A DNA stretch of 64,000 nt from Helichrysum umbraculigerum (lineage: Eukaryota > Streptophyta > Magnoliopsida > Asterales > Asteraceae). Below are positions 10,220 to 21,569 of the stretch, piece after piece. How positions within the stretch are numbered: the stretch's first letter is position 1; the number at the start of each line of letters is the position of its first letter. A model generated the notes under the pieces. That model had not been told where the DNA came from. It saw nothing but the letters and a program-made list of their open reading frames with translations, and did not search any database. A program made the position numbers and the translations under genes. Location: positions 87,470,337 to 87,534,336 of the forward strand of contig CATIUR010000004.1 of assembly GCA_949592205.1 (NCBI GenBank), in the 5' to 3' direction.

Positions 10220-11968
10220 TCACATAGATCTATCCCATGGTAAAACTCCAGTAGAAACATCACCCAAATTAGTCAAAACATAGTCCCTTAAACCAGTATC
10301 CCATACCTCACAGAATTGCAGCCTCCAATCAGGTGGCTCGATAGCTTCCGTACCCAGACCAGGAGCTCTATCTTTTGACCCTTCATTCTGACTATCCTTC
10401 CAATCAGCCACATACGTAGCCACCCGTCGATAAAACTTTGCCCTAAAAACTTCCCACACTTGATACTTGTAGTGGTTGATCACTGCAACACTTTGAGGCA
10501 AATCTTTGAATGTAAACCCTTTCCTTAAATGGAAATGGTGCACCACATTCATAAGGGTCGTGTCGAGTGCATCTGGTCTAATGATAGATTTGTGTCTTTC
10601 TGGGCTTTGTAACCTACAAGTGTACCCAACCGTAACTCCTCTTTTAGGTCTTGAAGTTAAACCCGAGGGCCCAAAACTATGGCAAGATGTTCTGATCTCT
10701 CCAATTGACGACGATGTGGTGAAATTTGAAACAAGCATTCGAAGTGAACCCTGACCCTGAAATTCACCTATCGTGTTACGAGGGAAGTAATAAAACTCGT
10801 CAACGTCCATGAACGAAACCCAATTGCACTCACTTCGAGCCCGCATAGCACAATGCGAGAACCCGGCTTCTTGAGTCTTGATCCATGGCCAAACATGTCT
10901 GCTAACATTGTAACCCTCAAAGTCAAGATCTTGAATAACATCTTTAATTTCATCATCACTATTGTTATCATAAATGAACCACTTTTCAACACCTAACCAA
11001 GAGTGATATGTTATCCATTCACGAATTGAATGAGCTTGGTTCCATAACATCGTGCACACACAAAGCTCGTGTTTTTCAACATACTGAGATAATCCCAAAC
11101 TATTTATCTTAGCAACAGACGGCACAACAACCCGACGAGCCCGACCATGAACCCGTGGCATTCGAAAACTAACAGTAGCCCGAACACCAAGAGCTTTTTC
11201 CGGATGCATTAAAATACTTCTCGGCAGAACACACCTAACTACTTCTTGAGCTGCAGTAACAGCTCTAGAAGTAAGCATATATTTTGCACCATTTTCCCCT
11301 TCCCCTAACCCGAAATGACAACTGAATTGGGTCGGGTCAGATTCTTTATCCTGCCTGTGACTAATCCCTTTAACAAACACTAATGCAGTGTTAGTGTTTC
11401 CATCCAATACTGCTTCATACACTAAATTCTCCCACGAATTCAGCAGTTTATCTTCCGGTATGCCGATCATTAAACTACGCCGTTTTAACCCTATTAGTGA
11501 CGAATCGTTCACCGAAGGTAACGGACAACGGACTAAAAATCCTTTATCGTTATATTCATCCACCGACAAAACATTCCTTCCGTCAATTACTCCATCACCT
11601 ATATCCGAATCCGGATCCGAATTGTTAATTCTGTAAACACATTCTAGTTTCTTCCCGTTTTTGATTGCGGTTCCGGTAACTAATAACAGAATATGATCAG
11701 GAAATGAAACCCTAGCTTCAATTTTAAACTGATTTAACTCCTTAAACTTTGAGAAAACTCTAACGGAATCAATTTGATAACTAGAAAACGATGAGAACCT
11801 AGTAAGTGTAACGACGTGATGGAACGCCACCGTGTGTTGCCGGAAAAGAAGATACAGGAAAACGAAGAAACCGAAACAATAAAGAATAGATCTTACAGGC
11901 GGAAACTGACGAAAGTGTGTTGTTTTCAATAACCGTTTCCGTTTCCGGCGTTGCTCCGGCGAGTCCAT
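10220..11968 (-). CDS. Glycosyltransferase family 92 protein (type II membrane)
   Basis: This 582-residue protein is encoded in one uninterrupted exon. The N-terminus is strongly basic (residues 7-20), followed by a single hydrophobic segment at about 27-42 (SILYCFGFFVFLYLLF). That is the layout of a Golgi type II enzyme with a short cytosolic tail. The C-terminal half is the GT92/DUF23 domain. CTMLWNQAHSIREWITYHSW near 305 is followed by a GVEKWFIYDNNSDD stretch. The acidic metal and nucleotide-sugar motif WVSFMDVDEFYYFP has DVD at about 388-390. Later come FGPSG, GVTVGYTCR and VVHHFHLRKG. Family members transfer sugars, for example the galactan synthases. The closest match I recall is the uncharacterised Arabidopsis At1g27200 type, so the acceptor is unknown. 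Start choice: first ATG, needed for the basic tail and membrane anchor. No sign of decay. Confidence 0.92.
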   Translation of the reverse strand: MDSPEQRRKRKRLLKTTHFRQFPPVRSILYCFGFFVFLYLLFRQHTVAFHHVVTLTRFSSFSSYQIDSVRVFSKFKELNQFKIEARVSFPDHILLLVTGTAIKNGKKLECVYRINNSDPDSDIGDGVIDGRNVLSVDEYNDKGFLVRCPLPSVNDSSLIGLKRRSLMIGIPEDKLLNSWENLVYEAVLDGNTNTALVFVKGISHRQDKESDPTQFSCHFGLGEGENGAKYMLTSRAVTAAQEVVRCVLPRSILMHPEKALGVRATVSFRMPRVHGRARRVVVPSVAKINSLGLSQYVEKHELCVCTMLWNQAHSIREWITYHSWLGVEKWFIYDNNSDDEIKDVIQDLDFEGYNVSRHVWPWIKTQEAGFSHCAMRARSECNWVSFMDVDEFYYFPRNTIGEFQGQGSLRMLVSNFTTSSSIGEIRTSCHSFGPSGLTSRPKRGVTVGYTCRLQSPERHKSIIRPDALDTTLMNVVHHFHLRKGFTFKDLPQSVAVINHYKYQVWEVFRAKFYRRVATYVADWKDSQNEGSKDRAPGLGTEAIEPPDWRLQFCEVWDTGLRDYVLTNLGDVSTGVLPWDRSM

Positions 11969-14141
11969 TACTAACAGGTTCTAGTGTACCTACTAATTGT
12001 ATATATATACTTGTATAAGTTTGCTGATTGATTAAAGTTGTGATTATAAGTGCAGATCTGCCGGCGATGAGTGAATTTAGTCCGCCGATTGTTTGTCGGA
12101 AGCCGTGTTTGGGGGCGGCGATTGATGGCGAGGGTTTAACGGAATTTGTAAAGGAATGTTTTAAGAAACTTTTTTTTTTTGAAAGGCAAATGTTTTAAGA
12201 AACTTGTAGGACTATTCTTTACTTTTTTTTTGTAATAAATACTTTTGATATAATTAAAAAAATATTTAATCGTCAATTTGATATTAATTTTTAATTACTC
12301 CGTATTTTGGTTAAAGTAAAGTATAGGAGATTATAAAAATGTAAAGTATTTATTTTTAAATAAGAAATAATTATTATTATATTTTTAAAAAAATACTATA
12401 ATCTTAAAGGAAACGACGCGTAAAGACTTGATAACCCAAAAAAATTAAAAAAAGGAAGAAAAAGGAGAGAATGTGAAGTGCAATAATGGATGGGATCGTG
12501 CCCACTTTGCAAACATGCTTCTCTAATTTCGGGTCAATTGTTATTATTATCAAGGGTATGGGTAATTGGGTATATTTTGTTTTACTATAAATAAATATAA
12601 TAAATAACAATAATAAATAATAATTTTTTATTTTTTAAATCTTGAAAATTTTTTAGTTGGCATAGATGTTTATGCTGATAAAAGCATCTTCAATTAAAGT
12701 ATTTTACAAAATTTTGTTTGATAGTTTATGTGAAAAAAATTATACAAAAGGGTTTTATTTGATTGAAGAAAACTTTTAATCCTCTCGGAATTTATAAAAA
12801 GTTCGATTTTTAAAAAGTCTTATGTCTGATGATCGTGAGAAATCTCAAGTTATTACACTCTTTATAAAAAACTTTATTGAACAATAATTTTTCTTAAAGT
12901 CTTTTTAATAAAATTCGATAAATTTTTTAAGAAAAAATAAGCATGTGGCATTTATATATGTGATGATATTTGAAATGTTATTATTTGATATTGATGTTTA
13001 AGTCATGAAAGTGATTTTTTTATTTGTACTATATATCATTTATTTGATTTGATTTGATACCTACATCACTTAGTTAAGTATAATGTTCAGCTATTAATTA
13101 ACATTAACAAACTGTACAACATTTGAAACACAGAGTACAAGTATAAAATAGCATAATTGTGGTGTTTGAATATTTTATGTGTTGTATTTATCACTTCCCT
13201 AATTCGTATGGTTATTTATTTTTATTTTTTTTCTTTAAACTTGCGATTATTATACCAAAATGGAACCTCTTATTTAATCTAATTTGTGAAGTTGTATTTC
13301 GATGTCTATTCGCCCTTGATTACCATCAACATATACACATATACATGATAGCAAATCAAGTAATTGGGTAGACTAGAAAACAACAAGAATTATTTTATGT
13401 TGTTTTGTGGACAGGCAAAAATGAAATTAACATTATTTATGTTTTCCCATTTATATATTTTATATTTATTAGTACGGAGTATTTGTTTTGAGTATGCCTA
13501 ATCATGTTGGAATTAGCTGCTGTCCACGCTAAATCATTTTAGTGACATTTGGAGGTATTTGATTATCGACCAATGATTGTGTTTTTATTTTAAAAATTTT
13601 CTACATCGCCATTATTCTAATGACATACAAATTACTGTCATTTATCATTCATATTAAAAATAAAAGTATAAAAAACTCATAACATAATATTACGTTGGTT
13701 TATTTACTTACAAAAAGATGTTTTCATGGAGCTTTTTATTCATTATTTATTATTTATATCATTATTTAGACATATATGAAAATTGTACACATAAAATAAT
13801 TGAAAATAAATAAAAATAAGAATAAAAGCCGCGTGCCAGAGATGACGCCCCAATTGAACCACTGAACCAGAATCTTTTTGATGAACCTTCTTATTCCTAA
13901 TCAATCATCTCTTCTTTTTCGTTCCTTCTTCCTCTATTATTCTTTTTCCTTTTGAAATAATATGTTAGTATGTTAATTTTAATAGTCCAATTAATAATAA
14001 TTTTTTTAATAAGGTTATACTATCATGTGCTTTCCAATCATATTGATACAAAATTATTACAATCATCACAAATAGTAATATTGTCAATAATGCTCCAAGC
14101 TCGTGTAGGTTTTTCAAATATACATGCTTTGTTATAAGTTA
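11969..14141. other. Promoter of the glycosyltransferase and AT-rich intergenic DNA
   Basis: The first ~200 bp should hold the leader and promoter of the minus-strand gene. A TATATATA run at 12000-12008 is only ~35 bp from the start codon, so I do not call it the TATA box. The remainder is AT-rich with homopolymer runs and no gene that I can support. Confidence 0.5.
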
Positions 14142-14457
14142 CTTCACTAGTACAAAAATAACTATTTAGAGCGCAGTGTTATAGCGGTTTTACGTGAAAA
14201 TCGCTATAAAAAGTAAAAAGTGGGTCCAAAATTTTTGCTGAAACGGTTTAATTGCATTACTTATAACGGTTTTAGAAAAAACCGCTCTAATTACTTATCT
14301 TTATAGCGGTTTTGTAAACACCGCTCCAAAAAATACCATTGTTTGTGGTGGTTTAAAACAACCTGCTTTAAAAAAATTGCAATTTTAGAACGGTTAAGTA
14401 AAAAACCCTTCCAATAGAATAAAATGGAGCGGTTATTTCCAAAGTAAAAAAATGAGT

Positions 14458-14680
14458 TTGTGAACCGCGCTATAAAATAACAAAGAACCGCTCCATAAAA
14501 GAATTATATAGCACGTTCTTTGTGAACCGCGCTATAAAATAACAAATGACCGCTCCATAAAAAGAATTATATAGCACGTTCTTTGTGAACTGCGCTATAA
14601 AATAACAAGGACCGCTCAAAAAAGAATTATATAGCACGTTGTTTGTGAACCGCGCTATAAAATAGCAAATAACCGCTCTT
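14458..14680. repeat. Tandem array, unit about 62 bp, inside the CACTA element
   Basis: There are nearly four units, each starting GTGAACCGCGCTATAAAATA and ending TATATAGCACGTTCTTT. Starts are spaced about 62, 63 and 59 bp apart. Each unit contains one CGCTATAAAA and one ACCGCTC word in opposite orientation, so the array multiplies the subterminal motif. Confidence 0.9.
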
Positions 14681-14696
14681 CTTTTCTCATTTTACT

Positions 14697-14704
14697 TATA
14701 AATA
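14697..14704 (+). promoter_or_regulatory. TATA-like box inside the CACTA cargo
   Basis: TATAAATA is followed about 30 bp later by a C/A-rich leader-like stretch (ACTTCTTCACCACACACA). It could drive a non-coding transcript. No long reading frame follows. Confidence 0.3.
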
Positions 14705-16045
14705 AACATACACACATAACTTCTTCACCACACACATATTATCTCCAGCACCTACCCACTAACTTACAGAAGCAAGATTTATTTTAGTTATTCTCCACTA
14801 TAGTAAATAAATTGAAGTGTTTCCGGTGATGAATAACAGTGAGTCACGGTGGTAGCAAACCAGTAAATTAATGTAAGATTAAAAGAAACTATGAATTAAT
14901 GTTTTTTTTTTTTATATATATGTTTTGGTTCATCAGATCTGTGTTCTTACATATCTGTATTTGTGTTCAGATCTCGTCCGTGATGATGGCTCACATCTAG
15001 TTGTACTTCATCGGTTGTTGTGGTGAGCATATGTTTCTTCTATGTATATGTAGATACAATAAACATAAAAATAATATATAATTTATAGTGTGTTTATATC
15101 TATTGCAGTATCCTCAAGAAACAAATGAGTGAGTGGGCTAGTGGTTACTAAAAGGATGATGAGTTGCAGTGTATCGTTAGTGCAATTGAAGAAGTTTTAC
15201 TTTATAAATATATGATTGTGGACTTGTGTATAGTACTGCTATGTTCAAATCCATGTATTTTTGATTTATTGTAATTTGGTATGTTTATTTAAGATATGTA
15301 ATTTTTTGTTCGATTAAAACAGGTTAATATTTTTCCTTTCAGTTATTGTGTATGTATATTTATATAAAATGAAATTAAAGAAATCTAATTTTTTTTCATA
15401 AAAGAAAATTAATCTGAATTTGAAGTGTAAGATGAAGTAAAAATAATGAATATATTTGGTTGATTAGCGGGAAACTGAAAATGAATATATGATTTTGGGG
15501 GTAAAAGTGAATTTCTTTTGAATTTTCTTTTGACTTTTGAAGCGGTTGATTAGCCCAACAAACATCTCATTTATTGTCCAACAACCGTTCTATTAAAGCA
15601 AAGTAACCACTTCAAATTCATTATTTTAAAACGGTTATTTGACCGCTTTAAAAGATGTTCAGGCTTTTGTGTCGCCGGCATCAGGGGCGGTTAGATCACC
15701 GCTTCAGATGGCCTTTTTCACCGTCATAAATATCCATTTATGTACTAGTGCTTAACCAAACAAAAATTTCAAATGTATAAATAAGTACTTTGTTACAAGT
15801 TACTTAACCAAACAACATTTGCATATTTCTTCAGATGGATCCCTAAAATGCCCAAGGATGTTTATGGTAGTTTGTTGACGCGAACGTCTAAACCGACAAG
15901 GCATATTTGGATCGGTGGGTCAGCTCCAGGCAGTCGATCTCGACCGTGAATCCCCTATTCAAATGGTGACTTTCTCAGTTGGTTTGATCCGTATTGGAAG
16001 TCTAGTATACACCTGGAGTGGTGAATTTTTACTATTGAATTTATA

Positions 16046-16339
16046 TCTATCTATACACAATTATAAAATATTTAGGTGTTTTACTTAATACCTAACAAAA
16101 AGTAAGACCGTAAATGACTTCCATACCCCTCAAATATTTATTGCACATTTCATATCAATAAAGTTTCTAAATATATAAAATCAATTTTCAACTAACTTAC
16201 AACATATGAACACTATATGTAATTTTAGGTATTAAAAAGAGAGATGTTGTGATTGATTCATCTAAATAAAAAATAATTTGAATTGGTAAACGTTCACCCG
16301 CTTATAATTATCCGCCACTTTGCGCGGGTTACTTACTAG
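16046..16339 (+). mobile_element. Probable short non-autonomous Helitron
   Basis: The 5' end TCTATCTATAC follows an A. The 3' end is CTAG followed by T, preceded by a GC-rich hairpin-like stretch (CCGCCACTTTGCGCGGG) about ten bases upstream. A|TC...CTAG|T with a 3' hairpin is the Helitron signature. The stem has decayed and no coding sequence is present. Confidence 0.5.
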
Positions 16340-17739
16340 TGAATAGTAAATGCTCAATCAATTTTTTACATGTGGTCTTTTTATTCTTCTTGTTTTTTGT
16401 TGTCTTTTTTGTTTCACATGCACCTCATCACTTGTATAAGAGAACTCCAATTCTCACTCTAATCTCTCAAATCTAAATCAACTTCACCTGTTATTCTCTC
16501 TTTTTCTCCCTTTTTATTATATGATTTTATTTATTTTTGTAGTTTTTGTTAATAGTTTGGGTTCATTCCAATTTGTAAGTTTCATTTTCCGTTGTATTAT
16601 CGAAATCTAAGTTTCTTCTTTCTTTTTTGATTTATGTATGTCTATAAGTGAACTATTGTTGTCCATTCGTGAGCTTTGCTTATGGGTAGCTACCAATGGG
16701 ATATGTGTTGTGATTCTCTTTCAATTTATCAGAGGAAACATGACTTTTGTTGAACGTTTCGATCTAAATTTACTTTCTTCAAATTTGTTAATTAAGAATT
16801 GATTCATGTTGGTTGTGTTGGTTGAATTTCTTGGTGGTGTAGACTAGAAGATGGTTAATTGGGTGGTTAATGATGGTTAGTGTGTTGTGTAAATATTAAG
16901 TTGTCTTTCATCCTATTATGTTTAACGTATTATTGAAAAAAAAAAAAAACTTAAACTTTTGATTTTATGATAATTAAAATATTTTAGAAGTGTAAAATTA
17001 TCAATATAGAGTAACTATATCGGTATTATTGTCGTTATAAATAAGTTATGATGACCGGCAATAATTGAAATATTTTAGCATTGTAAAATTATCACTAAGG
17101 AGTAACTTTATCATTATTATTGTCGTTATTATTGAGTTTTGATGACTGACAATAACCAATTATTGATTAATACTATAATTGTAACTTTTGTAATCAATAA
17201 ATAAAAGCTATATACATCTAATTTTAAAGCAACAAATTTAAACATTTTAGGTACTTTTATTTTCTTGCCAGAAAAAATAATTGATCAACGAATATTAAGG
17301 TTACGTCCATGCATAGCTCCTCAAGCCATTCAAATATCCGAATTTGACTACATACGGAACACTAACTTTTAAGTTGCATATATACCAAATTATTTCGTAA
17401 AATAATATTAGTATTTCCGTTCCACCGCAACACTCGGTTTAAAAATTGCTTGTTTTTTACATAGATGTTTTGAGAAGTAAATGAAAATATACAATTTATA
17501 TAATAACAATTAAGCATAAACTTGTGTTAATTATCTTTGCTATTTTCAAGATTAGTAATGTGCACTTTCACTAAAAATTTAAAAAAATAAATAAGTAATT
17601 TGAAGGATACCCTTGACCCCGTATCATATTTCAATGGTACGCGTCAGCTCCACCCGCAAGAGCATCAACATTTCACTAAAATTATATGACCAAATATGCA
17701 CAAATGGATAGTATATGTCAAAGAAATGTTAAGCGGAAT
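16340..17739. other. Intergenic, AT-rich, nothing recognised
   Basis: It contains T-rich and A-rich runs and two diverged ~60-bp similar stretches around 16970-17060 and 17070-17150 (AAATATTTTAG...AAAATTATCA...GGTATTATTGTCGTTAT). There is no gene that I can support. Confidence 0.5.
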
Positions 17740-18110
17740 ATTTTTGTAACACCCCAAAATTTGAAGTATTAATTATATTATAAAACGGTTCTATAAATCG
17801 TACAAAATAGTAGAAGTTGCAAGTTTTTAAATGTGACGTATATTTAAGTTTCTAGACAAGATTTTGGGGGCTAGAAGTGTACCAATTAAACTAATAAGTT
17901 AGTAAATAAAACAATTAAAACTCTTATAATATATACATATATATCGATATACATAGATACAGCACAGGAACATGTTCCAAACACTTCCAGGAACTAAGAG
18001 ATAGAGATAGAAATCGTGAGAGCAGAGAGAGAGGACAAGATCAGCTGTAAAACACAAAATTGAACAAAGAAAGATTCAATTCATCACTTAATGATCATCT
18101 TCAATCCAAG

Positions 18111-18116
18111 GTAAGT
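18111..18116 (+). promoter_or_regulatory. Candidate 5' splice site in solo LTR E
   Basis: CCAAG|GTAAGTAT is a near-perfect plant donor. It ends a leader rich in GAGA/CATC words, exactly where the other LTRs carry GTAAGT, GTAAGG or GTGAGG. Confidence 0.55.
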
Positions 18117-18138
18117 ATAAGTTCTTGATTCCTTTAAC

Positions 18139-18322
18139 CAGGGGCGGAGTTAGGATTTAGAAGTAGGGGGGCAAAAAAAAATTTAAAATTATTTGTTCAT
18201 GTTTTAGGGGGGCAAAACTTATGAAATATCGCAAATACCCTTAAAAAAATTTCTTTTTTACATGTTTTGAGAATTCTTGGGGGGCAGCTGCCCCCCATGC
18301 CCCCCCTCTACCTCTGCCCCTG
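18139..18322 (-). mobile_element. hAT-type MITE, 184 bp (copy 2, inverted)
   Basis: It starts CAGGGGCGGAGTTAGG and ends CTACCTCTGCCCCTG, flanked by the perfect 8-bp duplication CCTTTAAC (18131-18138 and 18323-18330). Reverse-complemented, it aligns with copy 1 at 8898-9081, including the GGGGGGCAGCTGCCCCCC hairpin. It lies inside solo LTR E, a few bases after that LTR's splice-donor motif. Confidence 0.95.
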
Positions 18323-19619
18323 CCTTTAACATAGAAAGTTGAATTTTGAGGGTTTGAAGGTGAGGTTGTGTTCTAAACGAAAAATTAGCTTGATTATAAT
18401 TAATTAGTGATGTATAAACATAGAAATCATTGTGATTAACATCAATTCAATCCATAAGCTGATAATCAAATTGGTGTTCATAATACAAAATGGGGTTTTA
18501 GTGAATCCTTGCAAATTAAGGTTAAACTACCTATTGTTAGTTTATATGAGTTGAATTATTGTAACTAAACATGTTTAGAGTAATGAAATTAGTACTTAAA
18601 CCATATATTGGGTTGTGATCAAATTGGGTAATGTTGAATGAAAAGTGAAATAAGTATTTTTGGCTAACTTTGAGAGGCTGTAACTTTCTGTGTGTAAGGT
18701 TGTGGAGAAATATGAAAGTAGAGAATGAAAGTATGGTTAAAGACCTTTAATTCGATATAAAGTTTGCTGAAAATGGACGTGTCTAAGTGGATCAAAAGTG
18801 CGTGGCAAAACAGCCCGTTGATGCTGTTTGCTGAGAATTCCAGCAGCACTAAATGACTTTTTGTCGTTTTTAGGAGGCTATAACTTAACATGTGTTGCGT
18901 TTTATAAAAAGGTGAAAGTTATACATTGAAGTGTGTTGTATTAAATTCGTAATGATATAAAATATGCTTATCTTAGAGAGGTTTAGAAGGTCTAAAGGTG
19001 GGGTCCAAAACAGCTAATTGAAACTAAAAACTCGTTTTGGACAGCATGTATGCAGAAAAAAATTGTCGTTTTAAAATGGTCATAAAAGATGAACCGTAAC
19101 TCCGTTTTTGATGTATCTTATATCGTTAGAAAGGTGGAAGAGTCTACTTTCTGTTAGTTATAGCCTTAGTATCCAAATCTTTTCTGAAGTTGGTCAGAAA
19201 GTGGGTCAAACAGCTGCTGTCCAGCTTTTATGAAACTTATTATAAATGTTGTAAAATGCTTGTTTAATGTGGTAAGGTGCATAAATGGGAGTTGATTGAA
19301 AATGATGAATTGAGAAGAGTAATTTGCTAGATAATGTGGTGATTTAGATAATCATGATAAGGTTGAATCAAGTTGATAAAGTTGTGGCTAATTTAACCTT
19401 GAAAGTCAAACGGGTCGAATCATACTAAATGGGTAAATTAATAAGGATGAGTTGTATGTCTATTATTAGATTCTAATATGTTGTTGAATCATATATGTAA
19501 ATATGTTGATTTCTAGGTTGCTAAGGAAGTGATGAATTCTCATTGGCGAATCGATTATGCTCTAAATTGCCAAGGTGAGTGATATGGGGGTTAAATGGGT
19601 AATGATTGTGTGTTCCGGA

Positions 19620-19633
19620 TTGCTTCCGAGCAA
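19620..19633 (+). ncRNA. Small hairpin TTGCT-TCCG-AGCAA in LTR E
   Basis: It is a five-base-pair stem closing a TCCG tetraloop, embedded in a phrase conserved with LTR D (two copies there, 57042-57055 and 57147-57160). It shares GCTTCCG with the loop of the U5 stem-loop of the other LTR families. Confidence 0.45.
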
Positions 19634-21145
19634 AAGGTTCATACAATCAAGTGGAGTATGGCTTGTTTCTTATCTTGTTTCTAATTGTTGATTATTATCA
19701 TGTTGTTATGGCACGTTATGTTGAATACGTGCTAAGATGATTAGTGTTGATAGAACTTGTTGATATGCAGAATTATGTGGATTGAGCATTTGTAGAGGTT
19801 TGTTGTTGATCAAAGTTTAGCTAACTACGGTTAGCTTAGAGTTGTGGAGCTTAGTATGCATATCGACGTAATATGATATTAAGCGTACTTGTTTCTTGAG
19901 CTTGGTATGCATATCGACGTGGTATGGTACCTTGCGTGATTAATTCTGGTTGCCGCGGATCCGCATAGTGTTCAGAGTGATCTCTACAATTGCTCAGTAG
20001 TTATTTGCCTAAGCAAATATTTGTTATTAATATTTGCTAAGTGTTGTTTCAGTGTTGAATTATTCATTTAGTTGCTCATATGCTCACTAAGCGTTTTGCT
20101 TACTCTTTCAGGGGTTTTATGTTGTAGGTGTATGGTTAGGTTGAACCAATGGGATGCAATGGATAGATTGGGCTTACATGAAGGTAGCGTGGATTGGAGC
20201 TTGCTATACGTCTAGAAAAACTCTTCTTTCTTTTAAATTATCGTTATGGTTATCACTAGTATAAATCGTCCAAACGATACATTTTGGAATTTAAGTGGTG
20301 GGTCAAATGATGAAACTTTTGTTTTATGGTAATTTGACTTGGAAGGTCAAAGGAATATATAGCGAACTCACATTGTCATTATGTATTTATCTTGATGGTA
20401 AATGGTGGATAAAAGTGTCAAAGTTCATGTCTTGTTAAATGACGAAGTGTGATTAAGTGTCAAGTTAAGTTTTGGTCTAAGTTGTTAGTGCCATGTAGTC
20501 AACTACCTTAAATTATTCAAATGTGCATAAATAATGGAAGTGAATTGGTCAAAGTATTGTTAGTTATGCAAATGGGTCAAATGGTGTTCAAATGGGTCGC
20601 CATAGCATCGGTATGCTAAAACGAGTTAATGTAGAAGTATGTTGCCATTTGTTATTGGTTTAGGAGTAAATGTCGATGTTACATATGTTGGTAAAAGGTC
20701 CGAGTAAAAAAAAAAAAACAAGCGGTTTGTGAATTGACTTAGTCACTAAAATGGTCCAAAATGACCACTAACTAGTCATAAGTACGAATTCTTCGTTAAC
20801 GTAAAATTTAGGGAAGTGTAAAAAGGGAAATCTCTATTATGATATAGTGGAGGTGTCTGCAAATTTTCAGGTCCTAACTCTTATCAAGTTAAAAGTTATG
20901 AGCGTCCGAAGTTAGAGTTTTGGGTTGTTTTGAAATGCAGGTGGTCGCGCAGCGACGGGACTTCATTGCGTGACGATGGGGGTGTGGTCGCATGGCGAAG
21001 TCCCTGCTGCCATATTCGGTTTTTGTTCGAGCCCAATCGTTTCCCTTTGCATCTTAAAGCGTCTGGACTTCATATTTTAGTATGTATAAACATATATAAT
21101 AAGGTTTTCAAAAAAAAAAAAAAAAATTTGAGGCGTTTCAATTTT

Positions 21146-21569
21146 ACACCTCATAATTTGTTTAACACTTTGCGTAATGCTATATAGGACTAATTACACA
21201 GACCTAAAAACATGCCTACTTTTTTCATTGGTTGAATTATTTCTCTATCCTAATATCATCCAATCAATTTTTTACATCTACTAATCACATTTTTAGATTT
21301 ATATTTAGGCCTACAATTTTAGGTCACCCAATCATTTTCCTAACATTTTTATTCATTCATAGACTTCATTAAAGGTCAAAATAGACACAATTGCCCCTAC
21401 TTATAACATAAATAACAGAACTATACTTAACAAATTTTCGAATAAACATATAACTAACATCAAAATAACATAATATAGAAAACAATTATCTACTAGAAAG
21501 TATGATCTTGAATTGAGTTGATTAACTAAAAACACAACTTTTTAATGTATTAAATAGCAATCAAGTAGA
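21146..21569. other. Intergenic, AT-rich
   Basis: This is low-complexity sequence without a supportable gene. A weak inverted pair GACCTAAAA (21201) and TTTTAGGTC (about 21325) might be a decayed MITE, but no target duplication is visible. Confidence 0.4.

Larger units (their letters stand above)
14145..15750. mobile_element. Non-autonomous CACTA (EnSpm-type) transposon
   Basis: Both ends read CACTAGTACA inward, extending into about 24 bp of near-identical terminal inverted repeat (left ACAAAAATAACTATTTA, right ACATAAATGGATATTTA). They are flanked by the 3-bp duplication CTT (14142-14144 and 15751-15753). Subterminal regions are full of AGCGGTTTT / AACCGCTC words in both orientations, as expected for transposase-binding repeats. 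The 1.6 kb carries no transposase. The interior holds a tandem array (14458-14680), a TATA-like word and a stretch of non-repetitive cargo without a long reading frame. Confidence 0.93.
17745..21140 (+). mobile_element. Solo LTR of a Ty3/gypsy-type element (E)
   Basis: It starts TGTAACACCCC and ends GGCGTTTCA, with no internal region. It is flanked by the 5-bp duplication ATTTT (17740-17744 and 21141-21145), so it is a true solo LTR left by LTR-LTR recombination. Its layout matches LTR D (56099-58528): leader, strong splice-donor motif, GATTGCTTCCGAGCAA hairpin with the same flanking words, then CGCGGATCCGCATAGTG. Length is 3396 bp including a 184-bp hAT MITE at 18139. A GC-rich patch with TCGCGCAGCGACG lies near 20945. 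Confidence 0.88.

Noticed and set aside
12295..13480. TACTCCGTA and TACGGAGTA as ends of a Stowaway/Tourist-like element
   Set aside because: Short words 1.2 kb apart with no longer terminal repeat or TA/TAA duplication.
15835..16030. Possible protein fragment (SKPTRHIWIGGSAPG)
   Set aside because: It vaguely resembles an RNA-recognition-motif start, but stops follow at once and no further conserved residues are found.
21201..21325. Possible MITE with GACCTAAAA ends
   Set aside because: Inverted similarity is short and no target duplication is visible.
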